From NCBI GenBank assembly GCA_003695835.1, contig RFHN01000009.1, positions 1 through 11,740 of the forward strand: DNA of 11,740 nt, written 5' to 3'. Source of the DNA: Armatimonadota bacterium. GTDB taxonomy: Bacteria; Armatimonadota; Fimbriimonadia; Fimbriimonadales; ATM1. Shown one piece after another: positions 1 through 7,336 of this stretch (its first letter is position 1; every line of letters begins with the position of its first letter). The notes under the pieces were generated by a model that did not search any database, was not told the origin of the DNA, and worked only from the letters and a program-made list of their open reading frames with translations. The position numbers and the translations under genes are program-made.

Positions 1-666
1 CTCCATCCCTTTCTCATATTCTGGAATGCTCTTCGGTTCCTTGCCCACCAGAATGGCGATGAGCATACCTGCCAGGAACCCGCCGACATGCGCCCACGTG
101 GCGACCCCAGGCTGAATGACGAACAACTGGTAAAGGAACCAGAGGCTGAGCCAGGCCCAAGCTGGAAGAACGAAGGGAATCCAAACGATAGGAAAGAGTA
201 TGGTATCAATGCGCGCTGCCGGATAGAAAAGGAAATACACGCCCATGATCCCGGCAATCGCCCCGGAAGCGCCCACGAGGGCGGTCGTACTGTGCGGCAT
301 CACGAGGACATGGGTCATCGTCGCGACTATGCCAAAGAAAAGGTAGTAAAGTGCGAATCGCAATGGCCCGAATGCCTCTTCGACGCGCGGCGCGAATACC
401 TTCAGGAATACAAGGTTTCCGACAATGTGCCAAACGCTCCCGTGGAGGAACATGCTCGTGAACAGCGTAACCAGAGGCTCCTTGGTTCCGCCACGAAACG
501 CCTCGAGCACGCTCTGAGGTCGAGCGGCGAGGTCGGCGAAAGCGTAGGGCGGTCCGAAGATCGCGCCCTGGCGATCCCAAACGTAGATTACAACCAACAG
601 GATGCCGATGGTCCACGTCACGAATGGAATCTGGCCGTTGGTACTGTCGTCCCTCAGCGGAAGCAC
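1..666 (-). CDS. Rhomboid family intramembrane serine protease (C-terminus cut by window edge)
   Basis: A rhomboid protease: a polytopic membrane enzyme that cleaves transmembrane substrates within the bilayer using a Ser-His dyad. The 222 codons visible carry the family signature in order: HGSVWHIVGN with the oxyanion-type Asn at 84, GASGAIAG with the nucleophile Ser134, and WAHVGGFLAG with the general base His193. Hydrophobic segments lie near residues 14-30, 64-90, 103-122, 128-147, 155-182 and 190-207, matching the six-helix core. An in-frame TAG lies three codons upstream of the GTG at 666. The N-terminus LPLRDD directly after that GTG matches the usual 'PLRD' start of this subfamily, so GTG is chosen although no clear Shine-Dalgarno is seen. 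It lies 33 bp after hisF on the same strand, so it may be co-transcribed. The reading frame is still open at base 1, where the tail has become hydrophilic, so little is probably missing. The family is certain; the substrate is unknown. Confidence 0.93.
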   Translation of the reverse strand, partial: MLPLRDDSTNGQIPFVTWTIGILLVVIYVWDRQGAIFGPPYAFADLAARPQSVLEAFRGGTKEPLVTLFTSMFLHGSVWHIVGNLVFLKVFAPRVEEAFGPLRFALYYLFFGIVATMTHVLVMPHSTTALVGASGAIAGIMGVYFLFYPAARIDTILFPIVWIPFVLPAWAWLSLWFLYQLFVIQPGVATWAHVGGFLAGMLIAILVGKEPKSIPEYEKGME

Positions 667-699
667 GCGTCGCTAAGGATACCAGACGCTCGGGCGCAC

Positions 700-1458
700 T
701 CAAAAACGAACGGGGAAACCCGCTTCTGCCAAAGCCTGCTTGAGCTGGCGGATTGAGACCACGCCCTCATGCACGATCGAAGCTACGAGCAGGCCGTCCG
801 CTCCGGATCGAGCCGCCTCGACGAGGTGCTCCGGCGCACCTGCTCCCCCGCTCGCAATCAACGGAACCGAAGCGGCCTCGGCGATCGCTGCGAGTAGCTC
901 CGTATCGTAGCCTTGGGTCGTACCATCCCGGTCCATGCTCGTTACCAGCAGCTCGCCCGCACCGCGCTCCACCGCCTCGCGGGCCCACTCCACCGCCTCG
1001 CGATCGGTCCGCCTGCGCCCGCCTTCCGCAAAGACATCCCAACCCGCACCGCCCTCCCTCCGACGCGCGTCGATCGCGACGACGACGGCTTGGGATCCGA
1101 ACCGCTCGGCGATGTCCGTAATCAGTTGGGGACGATTGAGGGCGGCGGTGTTGATCGCGACCTTGTCCGCACCCTGCGCGAGTACCTCGGCCGCCTCTTC
1201 TACGCTTGCAATCCCGCCGCCAACGGTAAACGGTATGAAGAGCTGCTGAGCCACGCGATGCGCCAGCTCCACCGTGGTCCGCCTTCGCTCGTGGGAGGCG
1301 GTGATGTCCAAGTAAACCAACTCGTCGGCCCCTTCCTCCCAATAGCGACGCCCAAGTTCGACGGGGTCGCCCTGATCGCGGAGCTGAAGGAACTGCACGC
1401 CCTTGACGACGCGACCGTCCTTCACATCCAAGCAGGGAATGATTCGAAGGGAGGGCAT
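700..1458 (-). CDS. hisF: Imidazole glycerol phosphate synthase, cyclase subunit HisF
   Basis: HisF is the (beta/alpha)8 cyclase subunit of the HisF-HisH complex in histidine biosynthesis. It uses ammonia delivered by HisH to turn PRFAR into imidazole glycerol phosphate and AICAR, in the cytoplasm. The 252-aa length is canonical. The start IIPCLDVKDGRVVKG carries catalytic Asp11, and VVVAIDARR carries Asp130, both at the positions known for the family. The phosphate-binding segments TVGGGI (78-83) and ASGGAG (near 202-207) are also visible. The ATG follows the TAG of the upstream 303-aa gene with no gap, and a GAGG sits a few bases upstream inside that gene, so translation is probably coupled. 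No hisH, hisA or other his gene is in the window; its partner must be encoded elsewhere. Product assignment is essentially certain. Confidence 0.98.
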   Translation of the reverse strand: MPSLRIIPCLDVKDGRVVKGVQFLQLRDQGDPVELGRRYWEEGADELVYLDITASHERRRTTVELAHRVAQQLFIPFTVGGGIASVEEAAEVLAQGADKVAINTAALNRPQLITDIAERFGSQAVVVAIDARRREGGAGWDVFAEGGRRRTDREAVEWAREAVERGAGELLVTSMDRDGTTQGYDTELLAAIAEAASVPLIASGGAGAPEHLVEAARSGADGLLVASIVHEGVVSIRQLKQALAEAGFPVRF

Positions 1459-2370
1459 CTATGCCTCGGCGTCCATGTCCAGTTCGTCGTCTGCTCCCAA
1501 ACGGAGGAAACGGCAGTTGATCCAAGGGCTCCTGTGGCGTTCCCGAGACGGCTCGCCGACATACCACAAACACATGAAGTTCATGTCGTAGATCTTCTCC
1601 AACTTGACTGTTCTTACCCTCGGTCCCTGTGTCTCCGGGTTCTGCCACGCTGCTTCGACGACCTGTTCGAGCAGGGATTTCGTGACCGTCCTCTGATCCG
1701 GCGCGATCTGCGGAGTGACGAGGTCGTACATACCCCGCTTTGCCAAGCCGCGAGTGAGGTAGACGACATCCCCTTCCTCCGTCACTTCTCGCACCGCCGT
1801 GTTCCAATCGAGGCCCATCGGGTCCTGGCGAACCAGGCGCTCAAACTCCTCCGGCGTCCAGGCCGATTGCGCTTCGATGTCCACAACGAGGGTCCCTCGA
1901 GCAAGCGCTGCGATGGCGACGGCGCAGAACGCGCATAGCCGGAGGGCGGCTGCTTCTCGGTCATCATACTTCGGCTCCTCCGCCACGAAGCGAATCGTGT
2001 GGATAGCCGCCGCGCGTTCCGCCCGATTGGCGAAGTCATCGGGAAGGACAGCATCCTTTTCAAGGACCGTGTCCTGTTGAAACAGGTAGGGGTTCTTCTC
2101 TCGAGGGACCGTCCCCAGCGAGAAGCGGATATCCGAAAACACCAGCCCCTCCTCCGGGCCGAATCGCTTCGCAATCTCCGGAGTGCCGCGAATCGCCTCA
2201 ACGATCGCCTCTTGAGACGGCAACTTGGGGTCTTCCGCGTACACCCAGAACTCGATCACCGTCTTGGGTGGAGGGGGAAGAGCGGTTCGATGCTGCTGTT
2301 TCTTGATGTAGTCCCACAAATACCAAGCAAGCCCCAGCGCGAGGAGCACTGTGAGCGCTACGTAGAGCAT
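1459..2370 (-). CDS. Membrane-anchored protein of unknown function
   Basis: I do not recognise this 303-aa protein. Residues 2-19 form one hydrophobic segment followed by positive charges (YIKKQQHR), so it is probably an N-in signal anchor with the rest outside. A short proline run (PPPP, 32-35) leads into a mixed alpha/beta body starting at FWVYAEDP. A small hydrophobic, alanine-rich stretch with two cysteines (CAFCAVAIAALA, 146-157) could be a buried helix or a second membrane segment, which would change the topology. Other visible blocks are VVDIEAQSAWTPEEFERLV (162-180), YLTRGLAKRGMYDLVTP (204-220) and a cysteine/tryptophan-rich end (CLWYVG, WINCRF), then an acidic tail. An AGGGGG about 10 bases upstream supports the ATG at 2370. 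It follows a 71-aa CxxC gene by 16 bp and its TAG abuts the hisF ATG, so it looks like an operon member. Codon use in the opposite frames gives long shadow ORFs, but this frame fits the operon spacing best. Confidence 0.85.
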   Translation of the reverse strand: MLYVALTVLLALGLAWYLWDYIKKQQHRTALPPPPKTVIEFWVYAEDPKLPSQEAIVEAIRGTPEIAKRFGPEEGLVFSDIRFSLGTVPREKNPYLFQQDTVLEKDAVLPDDFANRAERAAAIHTIRFVAEEPKYDDREAAALRLCAFCAVAIAALARGTLVVDIEAQSAWTPEEFERLVRQDPMGLDWNTAVREVTEEGDVVYLTRGLAKRGMYDLVTPQIAPDQRTVTKSLLEQVVEAAWQNPETQGPRVRTVKLEKIYDMNFMCLWYVGEPSRERHRSPWINCRFLRLGADDELDMDAEA

Positions 2371-2386
2371 CGCTCTCGCGCCCCCT

Positions 2387-2602
2387 TCATCGCCTTCGCT
2401 CTTCGATCCACTCTTTGGCTACCTCCCACTCTTCGTCGGTCAGGTTCGCCGCGCAGCCTTCGCAGAGACCGGCGCGGTTGACCCTCTGACTTTGACAAAG
2501 CAAGCAACGGTCCTCCTCGACCGCCTGCCGAACACGGGTGCCCTCCTTGAGATGCCACAGGAGGTCTTGTCGGAGGATCCCTTGGCTGTTTGCTCTTCGC
2601 AT
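2387..2602 (-). CDS. Small CxxC...CxxC protein, putative zinc ribbon
   Basis: A 71-aa protein with two CxxC pairs (Cys33/Cys36 in CLLC and Cys47/Cys50 in CEGC) ten residues apart. This is a typical spacing for a small zinc-binding knuckle or ribbon. A strongly charged helix rich in Glu, Trp and Arg (LTDEEWEVAKEWIEERRR, 54-71) follows to the C-terminus. No membrane segment or signal peptide is seen, so it is probably cytoplasmic. Function is unknown; small zinc-ribbon proteins often bind nucleic acid or a protein partner, but nothing here says which. It is the first gene of the minus-strand cluster leading to hisF. The ATG at 2602 overlaps, on the opposite strand, a possible ATG at 2601 of the antiporter gene, so one of the two starts is probably further in. 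The conserved-looking part begins near residue 10. Moderate confidence that it is a real gene, given cysteine pattern and operon spacing. Confidence 0.7.
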   Translation of the reverse strand: MRRANSQGILRQDLLWHLKEGTRVRQAVEEDRCLLCQSQRVNRAGLCEGCAANLTDEEWEVAKEWIEERRR

Positions 2603-2624
2603 GTCGGTACTGGCTATCTTGTCC

Positions 2625-2630
2625 TATCGT
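2625..2630 (+). promoter_or_regulatory. Possible -10 element of the antiporter gene
   Basis: TATCGT (four of six matches to TATAAT) ends 6 bases before the ATG at 2637; a second similar TATCTT lies at 2615-2620. No Shine-Dalgarno precedes any of the candidate starts. It supports 2637 as the start only weakly, by analogy with the menG and kinase starts. Confidence 0.25.
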
Positions 2631-2636
2631 GTCAGA

Positions 2637-4349
2637 ATGCGCGCGATGGCAGCGGAGGGTGCGGGCCTTGCGACCCCTGCGATCGTGTTGGGCGCCGCCG
2701 TGGTCGGTGGCGTGGCTGCGCGCTACCTCCGTATGCCCACGATGCTCGGATACATCTTCGCGGGCACCGCGGTCGGCTTCTTTCGCGACCGCCTGGGGAT
2801 CTCGCAGGAACAGATCATGCCGATCGCGGATCTGGGCGTCGTCTTGCTACTCTTCGTGGTCGGTATCGAGTTCTCGCTCCGTTCTCTGGGCACGGCGTGG
2901 AAGCTCGCTTTCCTGGCTGCGCCGCTCCAAGTCGTTCTTTCGATTGCGATGGGGTATGGCATTGGCCGACTGCTGGGTTTCGAGCCTTCCGCCAGCGCCA
3001 TCCTGGGATACGCCATCTCGATGAGTTCGACTGCGCTCGCCCTGAAGCTCATCACAGAGCGACACGACATCCGCAGCCCGTTCGGCGTCTCGACGCTCAC
3101 CTACGCGATCGTCCAGGACCTCTCGCTGGTCCTCGGATTAGGTTTGTTCACGGTGTTGGAACAGGGTGGCGGAGTCTCCGTTGCCTTGCGCGGTCTCGGG
3201 ACGAACGCGCTGGTCATCCTCGCGGCGCTCCTCCTTGCCACGCGTGTCATGCCGCTCGTGTTGAAGTCCGCGGCCCGCATGCGGAGCCGCGAACTGTTCA
3301 TTCTCGTAGCAGTCGCCATCTGCATGGGCGCGGCTTTCGGGGCGAGCCTCGTAGGGCTCAGCGTTGCCGTCGGCGCGTTTCTCGCCGGCCTGATTATCAG
3401 CGAAAGCGAGTACAGTCATGCCGTCGTTGCCGAAATCATCCCGTTCCGCGACCTTTTCGGCAGTGTTTTCTTCGTCTCGGTCGGCATGCTGTTGAACCCC
3501 ACCTACCTTCAAGAGGGATGGGTGGCCATTCTCGCGCTGAGCGGCACGATCCTTCTAGGCAAGGCGATCTTGATCGGACTGCTTACGAGGGCAACGGGTC
3601 AACACCCGCACGTAGCCATCACCGCAGGCCTTGCTCTCTCTCAAATCGGAGAGTTCTCGTTCATCGTCGCGGCGGAGGCGATGCGCATGGAGTTCATCTC
3701 CAAGGAGGTCTATGACCTACTCGTCAGTACGACCCTCGTGACGATGGTGCTTTCACCTCTGCTGTTCCGAATGGAACCGCTCTTCTCCAAGTGGTTGGCG
3801 CCCGCCGCCCGATTCACCGCCCCAAAGGAAGAGGCACCCGCGCGATTCAAACGGCACGTCATCCTCCTCGGCTTGGGACGCGTCGGGCAACACATCCTCG
3901 AGGTTCTCACCTCCTGCAACACCAAGGTCATCGCGGTGGACGTCAGCGTGGACCGTCTGAATCGCGCTAAGAGCCCGAACGTATTCACCGTGTTCGGCGA
4001 TGCCTCCAACCCCTGGATCCTCCGACAGTGCCGACCGGAATACGCAACGACCGCGATCATTGCCATCCCCGACGCCCTCGAAGCGCGAGCCATCACGGAG
4101 CAACTGAAGCGCATCAATCCCGACCTCACGATCCTCGCTCGGACGCATAGTTACGAAGCGGCGCGCGACCTCGAGGCTGCCGGAGTCACGAGCGCCGTCA
4201 TGGCGGAAGAGGAAGCGGCGAAGGTGCTCGCCCGCCGCGCGCTGTTCTACTGCGGCGCCGATCCGTCCCGCATCGAGTCCGTCATCGCAGCCTCGAGCCA
4301 GAGATGGAAATGGGAGGGCGACGCACCTCAAGTCGAAGAAATCGAGTAG
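2637..4349 (+). CDS. Kef/YbaL-type monovalent cation:proton antiporter (CPA2) with C-terminal TrkA-N domain
   Basis: An inner-membrane antiporter of the CPA2 family that exchanges K+ or Na+ for H+, gated by a cytoplasmic nucleotide-binding domain. With the ATG at 2637 it has 570 aa. Residues about 10-380 are about a dozen hydrophobic helices with family blocks LGYIFAGTAVG (37-47), DLGVVLLLFVVGIEFS (65-80), the ion-site QD (160-161), LSVAVGAFLAGLIISESEY (241-259), FFVSVGMLLNP (278-288) and LSQIGEF (334-340). From about 406 a Rossmann TrkA-N domain begins with GLGRVG (412-417), an acidic residue ending strand 2 (AVDVS) and GDAS (454-457). No TrkA-C domain follows. Closest in pattern to E. coli YbaL/KefB; I see no direct evidence for glutathione regulation or for the ion. 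The start is uncertain: in-frame ATGs lie at 2601, 2637 and 2646, none with a Shine-Dalgarno; 2637 is preferred because a -10-like TATCGT lies 6 bp upstream. Transcribed divergently from the hisF cluster. Confidence 0.93.
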   Translation: MRAMAAEGAGLATPAIVLGAAVVGGVAARYLRMPTMLGYIFAGTAVGFFRDRLGISQEQIMPIADLGVVLLLFVVGIEFSLRSLGTAWKLAFLAAPLQVVLSIAMGYGIGRLLGFEPSASAILGYAISMSSTALALKLITERHDIRSPFGVSTLTYAIVQDLSLVLGLGLFTVLEQGGGVSVALRGLGTNALVILAALLLATRVMPLVLKSAARMRSRELFILVAVAICMGAAFGASLVGLSVAVGAFLAGLIISESEYSHAVVAEIIPFRDLFGSVFFVSVGMLLNPTYLQEGWVAILALSGTILLGKAILIGLLTRATGQHPHVAITAGLALSQIGEFSFIVAAEAMRMEFISKEVYDLLVSTTLVTMVLSPLLFRMEPLFSKWLAPAARFTAPKEEAPARFKRHVILLGLGRVGQHILEVLTSCNTKVIAVDVSVDRLNRAKSPNVFTVFGDASNPWILRQCRPEYATTAIIAIPDALEARAITEQLKRINPDLTILARTHSYEAARDLEAAGVTSAVMAEEEAAKVLARRALFYCGADPSRIESVIAASSQRWKWEGDAPQVEEIE

Positions 4350-4388
4350 AATCTTGTACCGAGGCGCAAAGAGGGGCAATCCCAGACT

Positions 4389-5672
4389 ATGAGTTTGATA
4401 CGGATCCAAGGTGCACGCGAGTTGCACGGCACAGTTCAAGTCGGCGGTAGCAAGAACGCAGCCTTGGCTATTCTTTCCGGCGTCGTACTCGCCACCGAGC
4501 CTGTCGTGCTGCGCAAAGTGCCGAACGTTCGGGACGTCCAGATCAAGACGAAGCTCCTCGAAGATCTCGGCGCCCGCGTGCACCGAGAGGGAGACACGCT
4601 CACCATTGATTGCTCCGACCTCAAGCGCCGGGACCCGGACCCGGAGCTCGTCCGCGCCATCCGCACGTCGTTTTATCTGCTCGGCCCGCTCATGGCCCGA
4701 CTCGGCAGCGCCAAGTTACCGCAACCCGGCGGCTGCAAGATCGGAGCCCGGCCTGTAGACTTTCACGTCCGCGGACTCAAGCTGCTCGGCGCGGAAATCG
4801 AGTACAGCGCCGGCTACTACTCAGCTCGGGCCGACCGACTGAAGGCCGGTGAAATCTATCTCGACTTTCCCAGCGCCGGAGCAACCCAACACCTCATGGC
4901 TTCCGCCGTCTTAGCCGACGGACAGACGGTCATCAAAAACGCGGCGATGGAGCCAGAAGTCGTCGCGCTCGCCGATTTCCTGAATCGGATGGGAGCGCGC
5001 GTGGAAGGGGCGGGCACCAGCACGATCACCGTGACCGGCGTGACCTCGCTCAAGGGCTGCGAGTTCAGCATTCCTTCTGACCGACTCCAGGCCGGAACGC
5101 TTCTGCTCGCCGGCGTAGCGACCTGTGGCGATGTGACCGTAGAAGGCATCCTGCCGGAATACCAGGGAGCTCTGCTCAGCAAACTGAAAGAGGCGGGGGC
5201 GCACGTAGACGTCGGGCACGATTGGATCCGAGCCAGAGGCAACCCGTTCCTGCAGGCGGTTTCGATCAAGACAATGCCCTACCCAGGTTTCTCCACCGAC
5301 TTGCAGCAACCCATGGCTGCCGTTCTGACCTGCGCTCACGGCGTCTCGACCGTTGAAGAAACGATTTACGAAAGCCGCATCGGCCACGTTGACGAACTGA
5401 ACCGCATGGGCGCGAAGATCCGCCTCGAAGGGCGGACTTGCGTCATCACGGGAGTAGACCACCTCCAGGGCACCGTCGTCGAGGCCAGCGATCTGCGCGC
5501 CGGCGCGGCCCTCGTCATTGCGGGCCTCAGCGCCCGTGGAGAAACGATTGTCAAGAACGTGCAACACATAGACCGCGGATACGAGAACTTCGAAGAAACG
5601 CTCCGCCAACTGGGCGCTTCGATCGAGCGGATTCCTTCCGACGAACTGGAGACTGCGCAATGGTCCGATTAG
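4389..5672 (+). CDS. murA: UDP-N-acetylglucosamine 1-carboxyvinyltransferase MurA
   Basis: MurA transfers enolpyruvate from PEP to UDP-GlcNAc, the first committed step of peptidoglycan synthesis, in the cytoplasm. The 427-aa length is normal. Substrate-binding SKNAA has Lys22-Asn23 at the expected places. The loop PQPGGCKIGARPVDFH carries the catalytic cysteine as Cys116, the residue alkylated by fosfomycin in sensitive enzymes, so this one has no Cys-to-Asp type resistance change. STDLQQ (near 303-308) carries the general-base Asp, and DLRAGAALVIAGL near the C-terminus carries the conserved Arg. A GAGGGG at 4371-4376, 12 bases before the ATG, is a plausible ribosome site. It starts 39 bp after the antiporter stop and its end overlaps mreB by 13 bp. 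The murA-mreB order recalls the murA-mbl neighbourhood of Firmicutes. Product is essentially certain. Confidence 0.98.
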   Translation: MSLIRIQGARELHGTVQVGGSKNAALAILSGVVLATEPVVLRKVPNVRDVQIKTKLLEDLGARVHREGDTLTIDCSDLKRRDPDPELVRAIRTSFYLLGPLMARLGSAKLPQPGGCKIGARPVDFHVRGLKLLGAEIEYSAGYYSARADRLKAGEIYLDFPSAGATQHLMASAVLADGQTVIKNAAMEPEVVALADFLNRMGARVEGAGTSTITVTGVTSLKGCEFSIPSDRLQAGTLLLAGVATCGDVTVEGILPEYQGALLSKLKEAGAHVDVGHDWIRARGNPFLQAVSIKTMPYPGFSTDLQQPMAAVLTCAHGVSTVEETIYESRIGHVDELNRMGAKIRLEGRTCVITGVDHLQGTVVEASDLRAGAALVIAGLSARGETIVKNVQHIDRGYENFEETLRQLGASIERIPSDELETAQWSD

Positions 5673-6667
5673 GTTCCCAACTCGGTATTGATCTCGGCAC
5701 CTCGAACATCCTGGTTTACAAACGAGGCGAAGGGATCGTTTTGGAGGAACCGACCGTCGTCGCGCTGAACACCGACACCAAGCAAGTCCTCGCGATCGGT
5801 GACGAGGCGCGCGCGATGATCGGACGCACTCCGGGCAACATCATCGCGATCCGCCCGCTCCAAGACGGCGTCATCGCGGAATACACCCATACCTACAAAA
5901 TGCTCGAATTCATCATTGACAAGGTATGCGGGAAGCGAAGATGGTTCGGGCCGCGAGTCATGGTTTGCATTCCCTCCGGCTGCACGAATGTCGAGCGGCG
6001 CGCCGTCCGAAAGGCTACGCTCGAAGCGGGCGCCAAAGAGTGTGTGCTGATTGAGGAACCGATGGCGGCGGCGATCGGCGCGGGATTGCCCATCTCCCAA
6101 CCCGGCGGCAACATGGTGGTGGACATCGGCGGTGGAACCACGGATATCGCCGTCATCTCCCTCGACGGCATCGTCCACTCCGACAGCATCCGCGTCGGCG
6201 GCAATCGGTTCGACGACGCCATCGCGCGGTACATGCGACACGCATACAACTTGATGATTGGCGAAAGGACTGCCGAGGAAATCAAAATCAAGATCGGTTC
6301 GGCGGCTCCTCTCGAGGAAGAGCTGCGCCTCGAAGTCCGCGGGCGGGACCTCGCAGGCGGACTTCCGCGAACCGTAGAAGTAACCAGCGAAGAGATTCGC
6401 GAAGCGCTCGAATCTCCGCTGCGCCAGATCTGCGAGCGAACCTGCATGGTCCTCGAGAAGACGCCTCCGGAACTCAGCAGTGACATCATCGTTCGGGGAA
6501 TCACTCTCACGGGCGGCGGCGCCCTTCTGCGCGGCCTGGATCGCCTCCTCGCGGAAGAGACGCGGATTCCGGTCCGGATCGCAGAGAACGCGCTCCACTG
6601 CGTGGCGATCGGAACCGGTATCGCACTCGAGACGTTCATGGACGCCAAGTCCAAGGCAGGGGTATAG
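5660..6667 (+). CDS. mreB: Rod shape-determining protein, MreB/Mbl family
   Basis: A bacterial actin that forms membrane-associated filaments and steers the elongation wall-synthesis machinery. The 335-aa length is typical. The ATP site is complete: GIDLGTSN (phosphate 1, 9-16), IEEPMAAAIGAG (131-142), DIGGGTTD (phosphate 2, 155-162) and TGGGALLRG (adenosine loop, 284-292). The segment after DGVIAEY (69-75) differs from the common 'DFDVT.AML' form, reading YTHTYKMLEFII, so this is a somewhat divergent paralogue; Mbl-like is equally possible and cannot be told apart by eye. The ATG at 5660 lies inside the end of murA (13-bp overlap in another frame), with GGAG 8 bases upstream. Its TAG is followed at once by the ATG of the SLH-like gene. 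This packing suggests co-transcription and coupled translation of murA, mreB and the SLH gene. Confidence 0.95.
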   Translation: MVRLGSQLGIDLGTSNILVYKRGEGIVLEEPTVVALNTDTKQVLAIGDEARAMIGRTPGNIIAIRPLQDGVIAEYTHTYKMLEFIIDKVCGKRRWFGPRVMVCIPSGCTNVERRAVRKATLEAGAKECVLIEEPMAAAIGAGLPISQPGGNMVVDIGGGTTDIAVISLDGIVHSDSIRVGGNRFDDAIARYMRHAYNLMIGERTAEEIKIKIGSAAPLEEELRLEVRGRDLAGGLPRTVEVTSEEIREALESPLRQICERTCMVLEKTPPELSSDIIVRGITLTGGGALLRGLDRLLAEETRIPVRIAENALHCVAIGTGIALETFMDAKSKAGV

Positions 6668-7336
6668 ATGCGACGGCGCCAAACCTGGATTCTCGCGGCT
6701 CTCTCCCTTCTCTCGACTGGGCTTCTCTGTCTCGCGCAGCCAACCGCGACTCCGCAGGACGACCACAGTCACGACTACGATATCCAGGTCGCCGATCTGG
6801 TTCGCCTGGAAGGCCCACCCGTAACCCGATACGAGCTAGCTTACGTCTTCGCCAAGTACGCGCGGCCGCTCGAAGAGTCGCTCCTCAACGAAAAGGCACC
6901 CGAGGCGGCAGCCCTTCCGCCGGACGTGCCTCCCGATCACTGGGCGGCAGGCGCCATCGGCTATCTCTCCGGTCGAAACTACCTTGGCTACCTTTGGCCC
7001 GGCGGCAACTTCGACGGGGATCAGCCGGCCACGCGCGAAGAGGTTGCGCTTTTGTTCACGGCCCTTGCGGACCGCCTCAAGCCGGCGTTCAAGCGGAACC
7101 CCGAACCCAAAACAGTGGACCTGCAAAAGATCGCCGGCGAGGGAGATGCGCTCCGAGCGCTTCAGCGCCTGGCTACGGAGGGCTGGCTGCCGTACGAATC
7201 CCCCATTCTGCTTTCCCGCCCCGGATCCAAGGTCTCGCCGCCGGTCCTCGCCGTCGCTCTCTCGCAGCATGCGCGCGCACTCGGCGTGCGGTTGCAAAAA
7301 CGGATGGATGGACTGAACGACCCCTACGTCCGCTAA
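6668..7336 (+). CDS. Secreted protein with degenerate S-layer homology (SLH) repeats
   Basis: A 222-aa protein with an N-terminal signal peptide: RRR, a hydrophobic core at 8-22, and probable cleavage near CLAQPTA. Cys21 follows LL rather than a proper lipobox, so a lipoprotein is possible but not supported. Residues 84-136 match one SLH repeat well (DVPPDHWAAGAIGYLSGR, then GYLWPGGNFDGDQPATREE). Residues 52-70 (VTRYELAYVFAKY) resemble the second half of a repeat and 151-205 look like a third, more decayed one. Three SLH copies normally form one cell-wall-polymer binding unit, so this may be an SLH unit with no other domain attached. The ATG touches the mreB TAG, and AGGGG 5 bases upstream supports it. 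The TAA overlaps the stop of the convergent kinase gene. Likely envelope-located and linked to wall growth by operon context; exact role unknown. Confidence 0.88.
   Translation: MRRRQTWILAALSLLSTGLLCLAQPTATPQDDHSHDYDIQVADLVRLEGPPVTRYELAYVFAKYARPLEESLLNEKAPEAAALPPDVPPDHWAAGAIGYLSGRNYLGYLWPGGNFDGDQPATREEVALLFTALADRLKPAFKRNPEPKTVDLQKIAGEGDALRALQRLATEGWLPYESPILLSRPGSKVSPPVLAVALSQHARALGVRLQKRMDGLNDPYVR

Noticed and set aside
206..756. Open frames on both strands across the rhomboid region (minus 206-703, plus 88-756).
   Set aside because: The frame running from GTG 666 to base 1 has all rhomboid motifs; the others show none.
767..1938. Long open frames overlapping hisF (minus 767-1807 and plus 913-1938).
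   Set aside because: Arg/Pro/Gly-rich translations with no family pattern, lying across hisF and the 303-aa gene; they are shadows of high-GC coding DNA.
4350..4388. Terminator between the antiporter and murA.
   Set aside because: The 39-bp gap shows no inverted repeat; read-through into murA is possible.
5669..6772. A 367-codon minus-strand open frame opposite mreB.
   Set aside because: Antisense shadow of an intact MreB gene; composition is rich in Asp, Arg and His with no recognisable motif.
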